Assembly: GCF_003634455.1 (NCBI RefSeq)
Contig: NZ_RBLC01000002.1
Span: forward strand, 186,001 to 250,000
From: Flavobacterium endophyticum
Lineage (GTDB): Bacteria > Bacteroidota > Bacteroidia > Flavobacteriales > Flavobacteriaceae
Direction: 5' to 3'
Length of the DNA stretch: 64,000 nt
The notes beneath the pieces are model-generated. The model searched no databases. It saw only the letters and a list, made by a program, of their open reading frames with translations, and was not told the origin of the DNA. This document shows positions 18,758 through 26,817 of the stretch, piece after piece; the stretch's first letter is position 1; every line of letters begins with the position of its first letter. Position numbers and translations under genes: made by a program.

Positions 18758-19867
18758 ATGAGACAGATTTTCTTACCTATTGCCTTACTAGCATTCGCCT
18801 TTTCGGCTTACTCACAAAAGTATGAATTCCAAACCATTAAAGACATTGAAGCGACTCCTGTAATTTCTCAGGACATTACAGGAACCTGCTGGAGTTTCTC
18901 TTCTACTTCTTTTTTAGAGGCCGAAATCATACGTGTTTTAGGAAAGAAAATTGATCTTTCTGAGATGTATAATGTACGTAATACGTATCCAAAAAAGGCT
19001 TGGAACTATGTGATGCGTCAGGGAAAAGCGCAATTTGGCGAAGGAGGATTGAATCATGATGTAATCAACAGCGCTATGGAATTTGGTATCGTTCCTTTGA
19101 CGGCTTATTCCGGATTGGTAGGAAGTGCTACAAAGCATGACCATTCAAAAATGGCGAAAGAATTAGAAGATCTGTTGAAGAAATATGCGGATCCTTCTAA
19201 AAAGCTAGATCCAAAATGGAAAACGGATGTTGAGGCAATCCTTGACAAATACATGGGTGCGAATGTAACTGAATTTACCTATGACGGAAAAAAATATACG
19301 CCGAAGAGCTTTTTGGAAATGACCAAGCTGAACTTGAAAGATTACATTACGATTACTTCGTTCACAAACGAGCCGTATTATAAGACATTTATCCTGGATA
19401 TTCCAGATAATTTCTCTAACGGAAGCTTTTATAATATGCCGCTGGATGAATTTGTACAGAATATAGACAATGCTTTAGACAAAGGGTATACCTTGGCTTT
19501 GGATGCTGATGTGAGCGAAAAGACTTTTTCTGGAAGAAACGGAATTGCAGTAGTTCCTGAAAACGATGCCGATGAAAAAACAATCTTGACCGAAATCAAG
19601 CCGGAGAAAAAAATCACGCCAGAATTCCGCCAGCAAGAATTTGAAAATTACAATACAACTGATGATCACTTAATGCATATTGTGGGGAAAGTAAAAGACC
19701 AAAACGGAAACATTTATTACAAAGTAAAAAATTCATGGGGAACGAAAAACCTAGGAAATGACGGCTACGTTTACATGAGCGTTCCTTATTTGAGATTAAA
19801 AGCAATTTCTGTCTTATTGCACAAAGATGCCCTTCAGAAAAAAACTAAAAAAGATTTAGGAGTCTAA
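18758..19867 (+). CDS. Secreted C1-family cysteine peptidase (bleomycin hydrolase / aminopeptidase C-like)
   Basis: 369 residues. A signal peptide (about 1-19, ending FSAYSQ) is followed almost at once by the active-site Cys44 in GTCWSFSS. The His is in DDHLMHIVGKVKD and the Asn in YKVKNSWGTKNLG near the C-terminus, in the Cys-His-Asn order of papain-like C1 enzymes. The long insertion between them and C-terminal PYLRLKAISVLLHK fit the C1B branch. It is exported, unlike the cytoplasmic aminopeptidase C. It has its own terminator. Confidence 0.9.
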   Translation: MRQIFLPIALLAFAFSAYSQKYEFQTIKDIEATPVISQDITGTCWSFSSTSFLEAEIIRVLGKKIDLSEMYNVRNTYPKKAWNYVMRQGKAQFGEGGLNHDVINSAMEFGIVPLTAYSGLVGSATKHDHSKMAKELEDLLKKYADPSKKLDPKWKTDVEAILDKYMGANVTEFTYDGKKYTPKSFLEMTKLNLKDYITITSFTNEPYYKTFILDIPDNFSNGSFYNMPLDEFVQNIDNALDKGYTLALDADVSEKTFSGRNGIAVVPENDADEKTILTEIKPEKKITPEFRQQEFENYNTTDDHLMHIVGKVKDQNGNIYYKVKNSWGTKNLGNDGYVYMSVPYLRLKAISVLLHKDALQKKTKKDLGV

Positions 19868-19888
19868 TACTTCTATCTTAAAAGAAGG

Positions 19889-19919
19889 ATTCGGGATTTT
19901 TCAATCCCGAATTTTTTTG
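19889..19919 (+). terminator. Intrinsic terminator
   Basis: ATTCGGGAT - TTTTCA loop - ATCCCGAAT followed by a run of T, just after the C1 peptidase gene. Confidence 0.85.
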
Positions 19920-19946
19920 TTTTATATATTTTCCTAAATTTAAGAC

Positions 19947-20375
19947 ATGAAAAAATTTAATACCGACTATCATATTCCTACAGTTTCGCTTTTATGGCTT
20001 GTGGTAGCCTTCCTAATTGCTCTTCCTTTTATGACGCCTAACGACATTGAAGGAACTGTTTTTATTCCGATTATCATTTGTGCTGTTTGTGCTGCATTGC
20101 TTATCTGGATTTTAGTGGATACTAATTATCGCCTAGAAGGTTCTTATTTAAAATACAAATCTGGACCAATCAGAGGAAAGATTGATATTTACAGAATCCA
20201 TACGATCGAACATCAAAAGGGCTGGATGATTCAGTCGAACCTAAAACCGGGTTTGGGTTCGAAAGGACTCATCATAAAATACAACAAATACGATGACATC
20301 TACATTTCTCCAAAAAAGAAACAAGCCTTCATCGATGCATTACTAGAAATCAATTCCCATATTGAAATAAAATAG
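19947..20375 (+). CDS. PH-domain-like two-TM membrane protein
   Basis: 142 residues. Two membrane helices (about 13-30 and 38-56) precede a small strand-rich domain with YRLEGSYLKYKSGPIRGKIDI YRIHTI, the pattern of short bacterial PH-like proteins. It is the third or fourth PH-like membrane protein of this window. A role in cell-envelope physiology is inference only. Confidence 0.75.
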   Translation: MKKFNTDYHIPTVSLLWLVVAFLIALPFMTPNDIEGTVFIPIIICAVCAALLIWILVDTNYRLEGSYLKYKSGPIRGKIDIYRIHTIEHQKGWMIQSNLKPGLGSKGLIIKYNKYDDIYISPKKKQAFIDALLEINSHIEIK

Positions 20376-20618
20376 AAAAACTGTTAAATTTTGCCTTCCA
20401 GAAATTGAGCAATCCCTAATTTTGAAAAGCATCTTTTGCTTAATGTTCAGTGAATGTTTTTAATTTTTCTTCTTTCCGTAAATCAGCCCAAAATTTAGGC
20501 TATTTATCAACAGTGGTTGATAAGTCGTACTGCAAGCTTTGGAACTTTTTTTGATAACTTTACTCTAGAAAAGCTTTAAAAATGAGCTATTTAGAATACT
20601 AATTTTCAAAAAAGAATT
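20376..20618 (+). other. Intergenic region
   Basis: AT-rich gap of 243 bases with no gene. A likely -7 box TAACTTTA lies at 20555-20562, but I cannot find a well-spaced -33 element for the sterol desaturase gene. Confidence 0.4.
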
Positions 20619-21845
20619 ATGGAAAACATTAATTTTCTGGCATTTGCGATGCCGGCCTTTTTCCTCTTCGTATATTTAGAATACAAATTGGCGCAACGTA
20701 GAAAACGTCCTGAAATATTCAATTATGAAAGCTCGGTTTCCAATATCAGCATCGGATTGGCAGAACGGCTCATCAATCTTTTTATCGCGGCAAGCTTCTA
20801 CCTGCTTTTTTATCATATTTACGAACATTACAGAATCTTTGATATCCCGAGCACTTTTTTGATTTGGGTAGGACTAATCCTCGCCACAGATTTTGTTTGG
20901 TATTGGTATCATAGGCTTGGGCATGAAGTAAACTTTTTTTGGGCCGCACACATTGTCCATCATCATAGCGAAGAATTTAACTTTACGGCCGCCGCAAGGA
21001 TTACCACTTTTCAAGCAATTATCAGGACCGGGTTTTGGTGCATTCTTCCTTTCTTAGGATTCCATCCAAAAATGGTCATCACGATGCTGATCGTTCATGG
21101 AGCCTATTCTTTTTTCACGCATACACAGGTCATCGGCCGCATCAAATGGTTGGAATATGTTTTCGTGACGCCTTCTGTACACGGCGTACACCATGCTTCT
21201 GATGAAAAATACCTGGACAAAAACTACGGCGACATGTTTACTTTTTGGGACAGAATGTTTGGTACTTTCCAAGAAGAGGAAGAAAAGCCAAAATACGGAC
21301 TGACGCATCCATTGAAAAGCTACAGTTTTTTATGGCAGCACTTTCATTATTATTTTGAAATTTATGAGCTTTGGAAACGCTCCAAAGGATTTCAAGCGCG
21401 CTGGAATGCGGTATTTGGAAGTCCAGCTGCAATGGACCAAGATATCCGGCCGATGTTGGAGAAAAAATTCCTTCAAGATAAAACCGACAGGAGCCATCGC
21501 CTAAAATTCAGGAATTACCTTTACATACAATTGGCTATCAGCACTATCGTCCTGACTGGTTTTACGTATTACTTTGGGAATTTAAGCTTTTATGACAAAA
21601 TATTTGGGCTTTCCTTTATCATGATTACGCTGATCAACTGCGGCGCACTGCTAGAACAGCGAAAATGGATTTATTATCTTGAATATTCAAGATTGTTCAT
21701 CCTTACAACTTATTTATTATATGTAGAGAATCTTGCTGAATATTTCTTAATTCCAGTAATTATTATGATTGCTGCAGAAAAGATGTTTTCTTTAAGCCGA
21801 AAATACCAAAATCTAGTCCTTCAGTTGGAAACAACCGAAAGATAA
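20619..21845 (+). CDS. Sterol desaturase / fatty acid hydroxylase family membrane protein
   Basis: 408 residues. The di-iron histidine boxes are intact: H98RLGH102, H111IVHHH116 and HGVHH at about 192-196, placed between membrane helices. The C-terminal 100 residues add further hydrophobic helices, which some family members (TMEM195/AGMO-like) also have. It probably hydroxylates or desaturates a lipid chain in the inner membrane; the substrate is unknown. It is convergent with the dioxygenase gene, with no gap. Confidence 0.9.
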   Translation: MENINFLAFAMPAFFLFVYLEYKLAQRRKRPEIFNYESSVSNISIGLAERLINLFIAASFYLLFYHIYEHYRIFDIPSTFLIWVGLILATDFVWYWYHRLGHEVNFFWAAHIVHHHSEEFNFTAAARITTFQAIIRTGFWCILPFLGFHPKMVITMLIVHGAYSFFTHTQVIGRIKWLEYVFVTPSVHGVHHASDEKYLDKNYGDMFTFWDRMFGTFQEEEEKPKYGLTHPLKSYSFLWQHFHYYFEIYELWKRSKGFQARWNAVFGSPAAMDQDIRPMLEKKFLQDKTDRSHRLKFRNYLYIQLAISTIVLTGFTYYFGNLSFYDKIFGLSFIMITLINCGALLEQRKWIYYLEYSRLFILTTYLLYVENLAEYFLIPVIIMIAAEKMFSLSRKYQNLVLQLETTER

Positions 21846-22724
21846 TCAGCCTATTTTCACGGAAGTCATGTTTAATGAACCTCCAACCAGCTTATCGTTA
21901 AAAAAAGTCGTATTTTCTTGATTGTCCTGCAAAGCAAGCGAATACAGCAGCGGATAGTAATGATCTGGCGTCGGGATTGCTAATTTCGACGCTTTGTTGA
22001 GGTTTTCATAGTCTATTAATGCCTTGTGGTCACGGTTTTCGATTTTATCTTTGAAAACTTGATTCATTTCAATTGCCCAATCAAAACCATATTCGGGTTC
22101 CTGTAATTTATTCCAAGCCACCATACGAAGGTTGTGTACCATATTACCGCTTCCTATGATGAGCACGCCTTTTTTCCGCAATGAGGCAATCTGATTTGCC
22201 AAATCGTAATGGTATTGTGCAGGCTTTCCATAATCAATGCTCAATTGCAATACCGGAATATCAGCATCGGGATACATATGTCGTACGACGGTCCATGTTC
22301 CGTGGTCCAATCCCCAGTCATGGTCTAATCCAACATCAGTAGAATGAATAAGCTTTGCGGTTGCAGCTGCCAATTCTGGATTTCCTTTTGCTGGATATTG
22401 TACGTCAAAAAGAGCTTGCGGAAATCCTCCAAAATCATGAATAGTTTTCGGATTATTCATGGCCGTAATGTGCGTCCCTCGTGTCAGCCAATGTGCCGAA
22501 ATTACCAGAACGGCTTTTGGTTTTGGAATCTCCCTCCCCATCTTCGCCCAATTCTGTGAAAACTCATTGTCTTCGATCCCGTTCATTGGCGATCCGTGAC
22601 CGATGAACAATACGGGATGTTTAATATCTTCTTCGCTTAACTCTTGTGTCCAATTATAAAAAGGCTGTAATGATCCCATAGCTATTCCTCCTGTTACTGT
22701 TTTAATAAAATCCGAACGTTTCAA
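21846..22724 (-). CDS. ygiD: 4,5-DOPA extradiol dioxygenase family protein
   Basis: 292 residues of the class III extradiol (LigB-like) family. Motifs: FIGHGSPMNGIEDNEF, LVISAHWLTRGTHIT, GLDHGTWTVVRHMYPDADIPV and IGSGNMVHNLR; the conserved His residues are the metal ligands and base. An extra N-terminus of about 27 residues (MKRSDFIKTVTGGIAMGSL) resembles a weak export or anchor signal. The start is TTG 22724, because an in-frame stop lies two codons upstream and no earlier ATG exists. Confidence 0.88.
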   Translation of the reverse strand: MKRSDFIKTVTGGIAMGSLQPFYNWTQELSEEDIKHPVLFIGHGSPMNGIEDNEFSQNWAKMGREIPKPKAVLVISAHWLTRGTHITAMNNPKTIHDFGGFPQALFDVQYPAKGNPELAAATAKLIHSTDVGLDHDWGLDHGTWTVVRHMYPDADIPVLQLSIDYGKPAQYHYDLANQIASLRKKGVLIIGSGNMVHNLRMVAWNKLQEPEYGFDWAIEMNQVFKDKIENRDHKALIDYENLNKASKLAIPTPDHYYPLLYSLALQDNQENTTFFNDKLVGGSLNMTSVKIG

Positions 22725-22809
22725 ATCTTACAATATTTGTATATACAAATGTATAAAATAGTTTTTATATAAACCTTAATTTGAAGTTAATAGCTTTTGA
22801 AACGAAAAA

Positions 22810-22842
22810 TAAAAAAACGCTCCCTTAGAAAAGAAAGCGTTA
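22810..22842 (-). terminator. Intrinsic terminator of the CvfB-like gene
   Basis: On the minus strand AACGCT - 14 bases - AGCGTT followed by TTTTT, 25 bases after the stop of the S1 protein gene. Confidence 0.65.
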
Positions 22843-22866
22843 CTATAGTTTATATTGAAGCTTCAA

Positions 22867-23703
22867 TTACTCTTTTACCAAGTAGATTCCATCTTCTTTA
22901 ATCTCAATCTGTTTCTGTTTATACAGCACGCCAATAGCCTTTTTGAAGGTTTTCTTGCTCATTTTTAAGACAGTCTTGATATCTTCAGGATGACTGGCAT
23001 CGTTCAAGCGAAGGAAGCCTCTGTTGGCACGAAGCTCATCTAAAATCTTTTCTGCATTGGGCTCAACGGCTTCAAAACCTTGCTTTTGCAAAGCAACATC
23101 AATCTTATTATCTGGACGGATTGCCTTGACGTATCCACGAAGCCTATCGCCTGTACGTATAGCATCATCGTAAACTTCATCTTTATAAATCAAGCCTTTG
23201 TGTTGCTCGTTGATAATAACGTTGATTCCTAATTCTGTAATGTGAGAAACGATCAGATCGACTTCCTCGCCTACTTCAACAGTAAGATTATCGTTATTCA
23301 AGAATTGGTTTGTCTTGCTCGAAGCGACCAAACGATTCGTTTTCTCATCCATATAAAGATAGACGAGATAGCGTTTTCCTTTCTCCATCGGACGGGCTTG
23401 TTCTTTAAACGGAACCAGAATGTCTTTTTCCATTCCCCAGTCCATAAAAGCACCGATTTGGTTGGTGTAATTCACTCTTAAAAGTCCAAATTCATTCAGC
23501 AGTATATAAGGCTCTAGAGTTGTAGCTACAGGCCTTTCTTCGTGGTCAAGATATACAAAAACAGTAATCTCTTCGCCTATTTCGAATACTTTCGGCACAT
23601 ATTTGTTAGGCAGTAAAACATCTTCTTTTCCATCCGTCAAAAACAAACCGACTTGTGTATCTCGGTCAATTGTCAACGTATTATATTTTCCTATTTCAAT
23701 CAT
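22867..23703 (-). CDS. CvfB/YitL-like S1 RNA-binding protein
   Basis: 278 residues. Successive S1-like beta-barrel modules are seen (KYNTLTIDRDTQVGLFLTDGKEDVLLP; LRVNYTNQIGAFMDWGMEKDILVP; VDLIVSHITELGINVIINEQHKGLIY), then a C-terminal winged-helix end (LKMSKKTFKKAIGVLYKQKQIEI). This is the layout of CvfB proteins, which bind RNA and affect expression of many genes. A -7 box TACCTTTG (minus strand, 23746-23739) precedes it. Confidence 0.9.
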   Translation of the reverse strand: MIEIGKYNTLTIDRDTQVGLFLTDGKEDVLLPNKYVPKVFEIGEEITVFVYLDHEERPVATTLEPYILLNEFGLLRVNYTNQIGAFMDWGMEKDILVPFKEQARPMEKGKRYLVYLYMDEKTNRLVASSKTNQFLNNDNLTVEVGEEVDLIVSHITELGINVIINEQHKGLIYKDEVYDDAIRTGDRLRGYVKAIRPDNKIDVALQKQGFEAVEPNAEKILDELRANRGFLRLNDASHPEDIKTVLKMSKKTFKKAIGVLYKQKQIEIKEDGIYLVKE

Positions 23704-23813
23704 TTTTTAAAGTTGCAAAGTTTCTAAGTTGCAGACACCAAAGGTACAAATGTTAAATGTAAATAGTGTTATATCAATCAAATTAAGACTATTGAGTCCT
23801 TTTGAAACTAAAA

Positions 23814-25466
23814 CTAGACCAATTCCTTAAAATACTGCAATAAAATCTTATCATTTTCTAGCGTAGGCGTAAAAACCTCTAGAATTGAAGGTTTATTGCT
23901 GGCGTAAAATTCTTTTAGGTTATTTCCTAAGCCAGTTTCTTCACTAGCCGTAAAATAATCAAATTGATACATTTTGGCCAAATGTTCTCCTGTCAGGCAA
24001 TGGGAAGTTTCAAAATAGGTATTGAAAACTGGCGTTTCTTGATGTCCTGGAAGAATTCTGAAAATGCCTCCGCCTCCATTATTAAGCAAGATTATCTTAA
24101 AGTTTTTCGGAATATAAGTATTCCATAATGCATTGCTGTCATACAAAAAGCTTACGTCTCCAGTAATCAAAATGGTTTCTTGTCCGCTTGCCAGCGCTGC
24201 TCCTATTGCTGTTGAGGTACTTCCGTCGATGCCGCTTGTCCCTCGATTGCAAAATACAGCAATTGTCGGATCGATATCAATCAATTGGGCGTATCGAATC
24301 GCAGAACTGTTGCTGATCTGTAGCTGGCTGTTTTTTGGAAGGCTCGGAATTACTTTTTCAAATACGGTAAAATCTGAAAATGGAATTTTAGAAAGGTATA
24401 AATCATGCTTTTCTTTCCTAAACTTCTTTAAATCCTGTGCCTTTTGGTTATAGTCGGAAATTACGGTAGAATTTGATAGAAATTGTTTCAGAAATTCGTT
24501 AGGTTCTGCTACAAAATGTTTGCTCAATGTGCCAAAAGTATCATATGCTCTCAGCGTATCGATGTGCCAATGTGCTTTGGGCCTGTATTTCCTTAAAAAA
24601 GCTTTAATTCTTTTCGATACGACCATTCCACCAAAAGTCAGTAAAATTTCTGGCTGGAACTCTTTAAAATCATCATCTGTGAATGGCGTGATTATAGTGT
24701 CGATATTGTTTATAAAATTCGGATGATGCAAATTAGAAGTTGTTTCGGTCATAACAACTACCGACGGATCATTGGCCAGATGGTGTATGATTTCTTTGTC
24801 AATAGCATTAGGATCATTGACTCCAACCAAAACTAATTTCTTTTTAGAAGTATTCCATTGTGAAATAAATGAGCTTATATCTTCCTCAGAATTTGGGCCT
24901 TCAAAAGTAGTTTCTGAAATAACCGGATTTATCGAAAGCTCAGAAACCGTTTCGTACAAAGGTTCTTCAAAGGGAGCATTGATATGAACTGGGCCTTTTT
25001 TGACTGTTGCCAAAGTAATCGCGTCTGCAATTTTAAGGTCGTTTTCCTGCGATGCTTCTTCGGTTAAGTTGGCATTGTAAAGGATATGATTCGCGTATAC
25101 ATTTTCTTGGCGAATGGTTTGTCCGTCTCCAATATCGATTTTATCATGAGGCCTGTCGGCTGAAATTACCACCAAAGGAATCTGACTGTAAAAAGCTTCT
25201 GCGATTGCAGGATAATAATTCAGCAACGCAGAACCTGAAGTACAAACGATTGCCACCGGCTTTTTGGTCTGCTGTGCCATTCCTAAAGCAAAAAAAGCAG
25301 CACATCTTTCATCAGCGATACTGTAGCATTTGAAGTAGGGATTGTTAGCAAAACCAATAGTTAACGGGGCATTTCTGGAACCTGGAGAGATTACGATATC
25401 GGTAAGTCCTTTGGCCTTGCAGATTTCGAGTATGCTTTGCGCCAGAGGTATTTTTGGATAGATCAT
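23814..25466 (-). CDS. menD: 2-Succinyl-5-enolpyruvyl-6-hydroxy-3-cyclohexene-1-carboxylate synthase
   Basis: 550 residues from ATG 25466 (MIYPKIPLAQSIL), which is the family-typical start; the frame extends 5 codons further upstream. A ThDP enzyme joining isochorismate and 2-oxoglutarate. Visible: IVISPGSRNAPLTIGF, ADERCAAFFALGMAQ with the catalytic Glu, CTSGSALLNYYPAIAEA, NRGTSGIDGSTSTAIGAAL, and the ThDP motif GDVSFLYDSNAL...LNNGGGGIF. A -7 box TACCTTTG lies at 25494-25487. menF is not next to it. Confidence 0.95.
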   Translation of the reverse strand: MIYPKIPLAQSILEICKAKGLTDIVISPGSRNAPLTIGFANNPYFKCYSIADERCAAFFALGMAQQTKKPVAIVCTSGSALLNYYPAIAEAFYSQIPLVVISADRPHDKIDIGDGQTIRQENVYANHILYNANLTEEASQENDLKIADAITLATVKKGPVHINAPFEEPLYETVSELSINPVISETTFEGPNSEEDISSFISQWNTSKKKLVLVGVNDPNAIDKEIIHHLANDPSVVVMTETTSNLHHPNFINNIDTIITPFTDDDFKEFQPEILLTFGGMVVSKRIKAFLRKYRPKAHWHIDTLRAYDTFGTLSKHFVAEPNEFLKQFLSNSTVISDYNQKAQDLKKFRKEKHDLYLSKIPFSDFTVFEKVIPSLPKNSQLQISNSSAIRYAQLIDIDPTIAVFCNRGTSGIDGSTSTAIGAALASGQETILITGDVSFLYDSNALWNTYIPKNFKIILLNNGGGGIFRILPGHQETPVFNTYFETSHCLTGEHLAKMYQFDYFTASEETGLGNNLKEFYASNKPSILEVFTPTLENDKILLQYFKELV

Positions 25467-25535
25467 TCTGTAGTATTTCAATACATCAAAGGTACAAATT
25501 ACAAAGGCTTTCCGTACATTCTTGGCAAGTTTTTC

Positions 25536-25543
25536 TATCTTTG
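25536..25543 (+). promoter_or_regulatory. -7 promoter element of the GNAT gene
   Basis: TATCTTTG matches TAnnTTTG and lies 20 bases before ATG 25564. This supports the later start over the upstream TTG at 25522. Confidence 0.5.
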
Positions 25544-25563
25544 GAAGTGAAAAAAATCAAGAC

Positions 25564-26064
25564 ATGAAAAGCCGCATCAGACCTGCAAGAATTGAAGATA
25601 TAGAGGGCATTTTAGAAATTGTAAATGATGCTATCCTAAACACAACGGCCATCTATGATTACGATGTCCGAACTTTGAACGACCAGTTGACTTGGTTTGA
25701 AGAAAAACAGGCTCACGGCTTCCCGATTCTGGTTGCTGTTGACGAAAAAGAGAATGTTCTAGGGTTTGGGACATATGGCGATTTCCGTGTGAAAATCGGC
25801 TATAAATTTACCGTTGAGCATTCTGTTTATGTAAAAGATGGACTTTCTGGCAAAGGAATCGGAAAACAAATTTTATCTGAACTGATTGATACAGCCAAAA
25901 CCCAAAAACTACATACAATGATTGGATTGATTGATGCAGAAAACGTCGGAAGTATTACTTTTCATGAAAAATTCGGCTTTGAAAAATCAGGTGTTTTGCG
26001 AGAAGCCGGATATAAATTTGAAAAATGGCTGGACGTACAACTGATGCAGCTGATCTTAAAATAA
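25564..26064 (+). CDS. GNAT N-acetyltransferase, phosphinothricin acetyltransferase-like
   Basis: 166 residues from ATG 25564. It has the PAT/Bar-like opening IRPARIEDIEGILEIVNDAILNTTAIYDYD, then VEHSVYVKDGLSGKGIGKQILSEL (acetyl-CoA loop V-x-x-x-x-GKGIGK) and LIDAENVGSITFHEKFGFEKSGVLREAGYKFEKWLDV. It probably acetylates the amine of a small molecule, with methionine sulfoximine/phosphinothricin-type compounds being usual for relatives. Confidence 0.9.
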   Translation: MKSRIRPARIEDIEGILEIVNDAILNTTAIYDYDVRTLNDQLTWFEEKQAHGFPILVAVDEKENVLGFGTYGDFRVKIGYKFTVEHSVYVKDGLSGKGIGKQILSELIDTAKTQKLHTMIGLIDAENVGSITFHEKFGFEKSGVLREAGYKFEKWLDVQLMQLILK

Positions 26065-26100
26065 AAAAGCTTCCAGAGTTTTGAATTCTGAAAGCCTTAG
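26062..26100. terminator. Probable bidirectional terminator
   Basis: AAGCTTCCAGAG and CTGAAAGCCTT form an imperfect stem with A/T tracts, between the convergent GNAT and glutathione peroxidase genes. Confidence 0.5.
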
Positions 26101-26121
26101 TATATAAAATTTTGAAAGTCT

Positions 26122-26712
26122 TTATGCTTTAACCCAGTTTACAATTTCTGGATCTGTCGGCAATGTTTTTGGAGAAATCACTTTTACCAATTCCCCTTTT
26201 TCATTGATGAGGTATTTTTGGAAGTTCCACTCTACTTCTGAATCTTGCAATCCATTTTTAGATTTCTGCGTTAGGAATTTGTAAACTTCGTTCATATCAT
26301 CACCTTTCACGGAAATTTTCTCCATCATCGGAAAGGTCACGCCGTAATTTCTTTGACAGAAAGCACCTATTTCTTCGTTCGTTCCTGGTTCTTGAGAAGC
26401 AAAATTGTTAGCTGGAAAACCTACAATTACAAAGTTTTTGTCTTTATACTGATCATAAATCGCCTGCAAATCTTTGTATTGCGGCGTTAATCCGCATTTT
26501 GAAGCGGTATTGACAATCAGTATTTTCTTTCCCTTCAAAGAAGCGAAATCGAAATCCTTTCCTTCTAGGTCTTTTACCTTAAACTGGTAGATATTTTCTT
26601 TGGCCATTGTTTTATTTTTTTGCGTTGGTGCTTTTGCTTTTTTCTCTTGTGCTTGGTTCTGCTGGCAGGCAAAACAGCTTATGAGTGCAAAGGCGAAGGC
26701 TATTTTTCTCAT
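26122..26712 (-). CDS. Glutathione peroxidase family protein, lipoprotein form
   Basis: 196 residues. A lipoprotein signal (MRKIAFAFALISCFAC) and a Gln/Lys-rich linker precede a full thiol-peroxidase domain from about residue 38. Active-site Cys is in NTASKCGLTPQY; the partner Gln, Trp and Asn are in VGFPANNFASQEPGTNEEI and VEWNFQKYLIN. It reduces peroxides, probably with thioredoxin-like donors as is usual in bacteria. Envelope anchoring is inferred from the lipobox. Confidence 0.92.
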   Translation of the reverse strand: MRKIAFAFALISCFACQQNQAQEKKAKAPTQKNKTMAKENIYQFKVKDLEGKDFDFASLKGKKILIVNTASKCGLTPQYKDLQAIYDQYKDKNFVIVGFPANNFASQEPGTNEEIGAFCQRNYGVTFPMMEKISVKGDDMNEVYKFLTQKSKNGLQDSEVEWNFQKYLINEKGELVKVISPKTLPTDPEIVNWVKA

Positions 26713-26774
26713 TGTTTTATTTTTTATAAAATTAGATAATTAGGAAATTCCTTCCGTCTAAACTTTTGTTAAAT

Positions 26775-26805
26775 AAAAAGCCCATAATCAAATTATGGGC
26801 TTTTC
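26775..26805. terminator. Intrinsic terminator of ccsBA
   Basis: AAAAGCCCATAAT / ATTATGGGCTTTT stem with a short loop. The T run reads on both strands, but it best serves the minus-strand gene ending at 26818. Confidence 0.85.
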
Positions 26806-26817
26806 TATAGTAAGTAT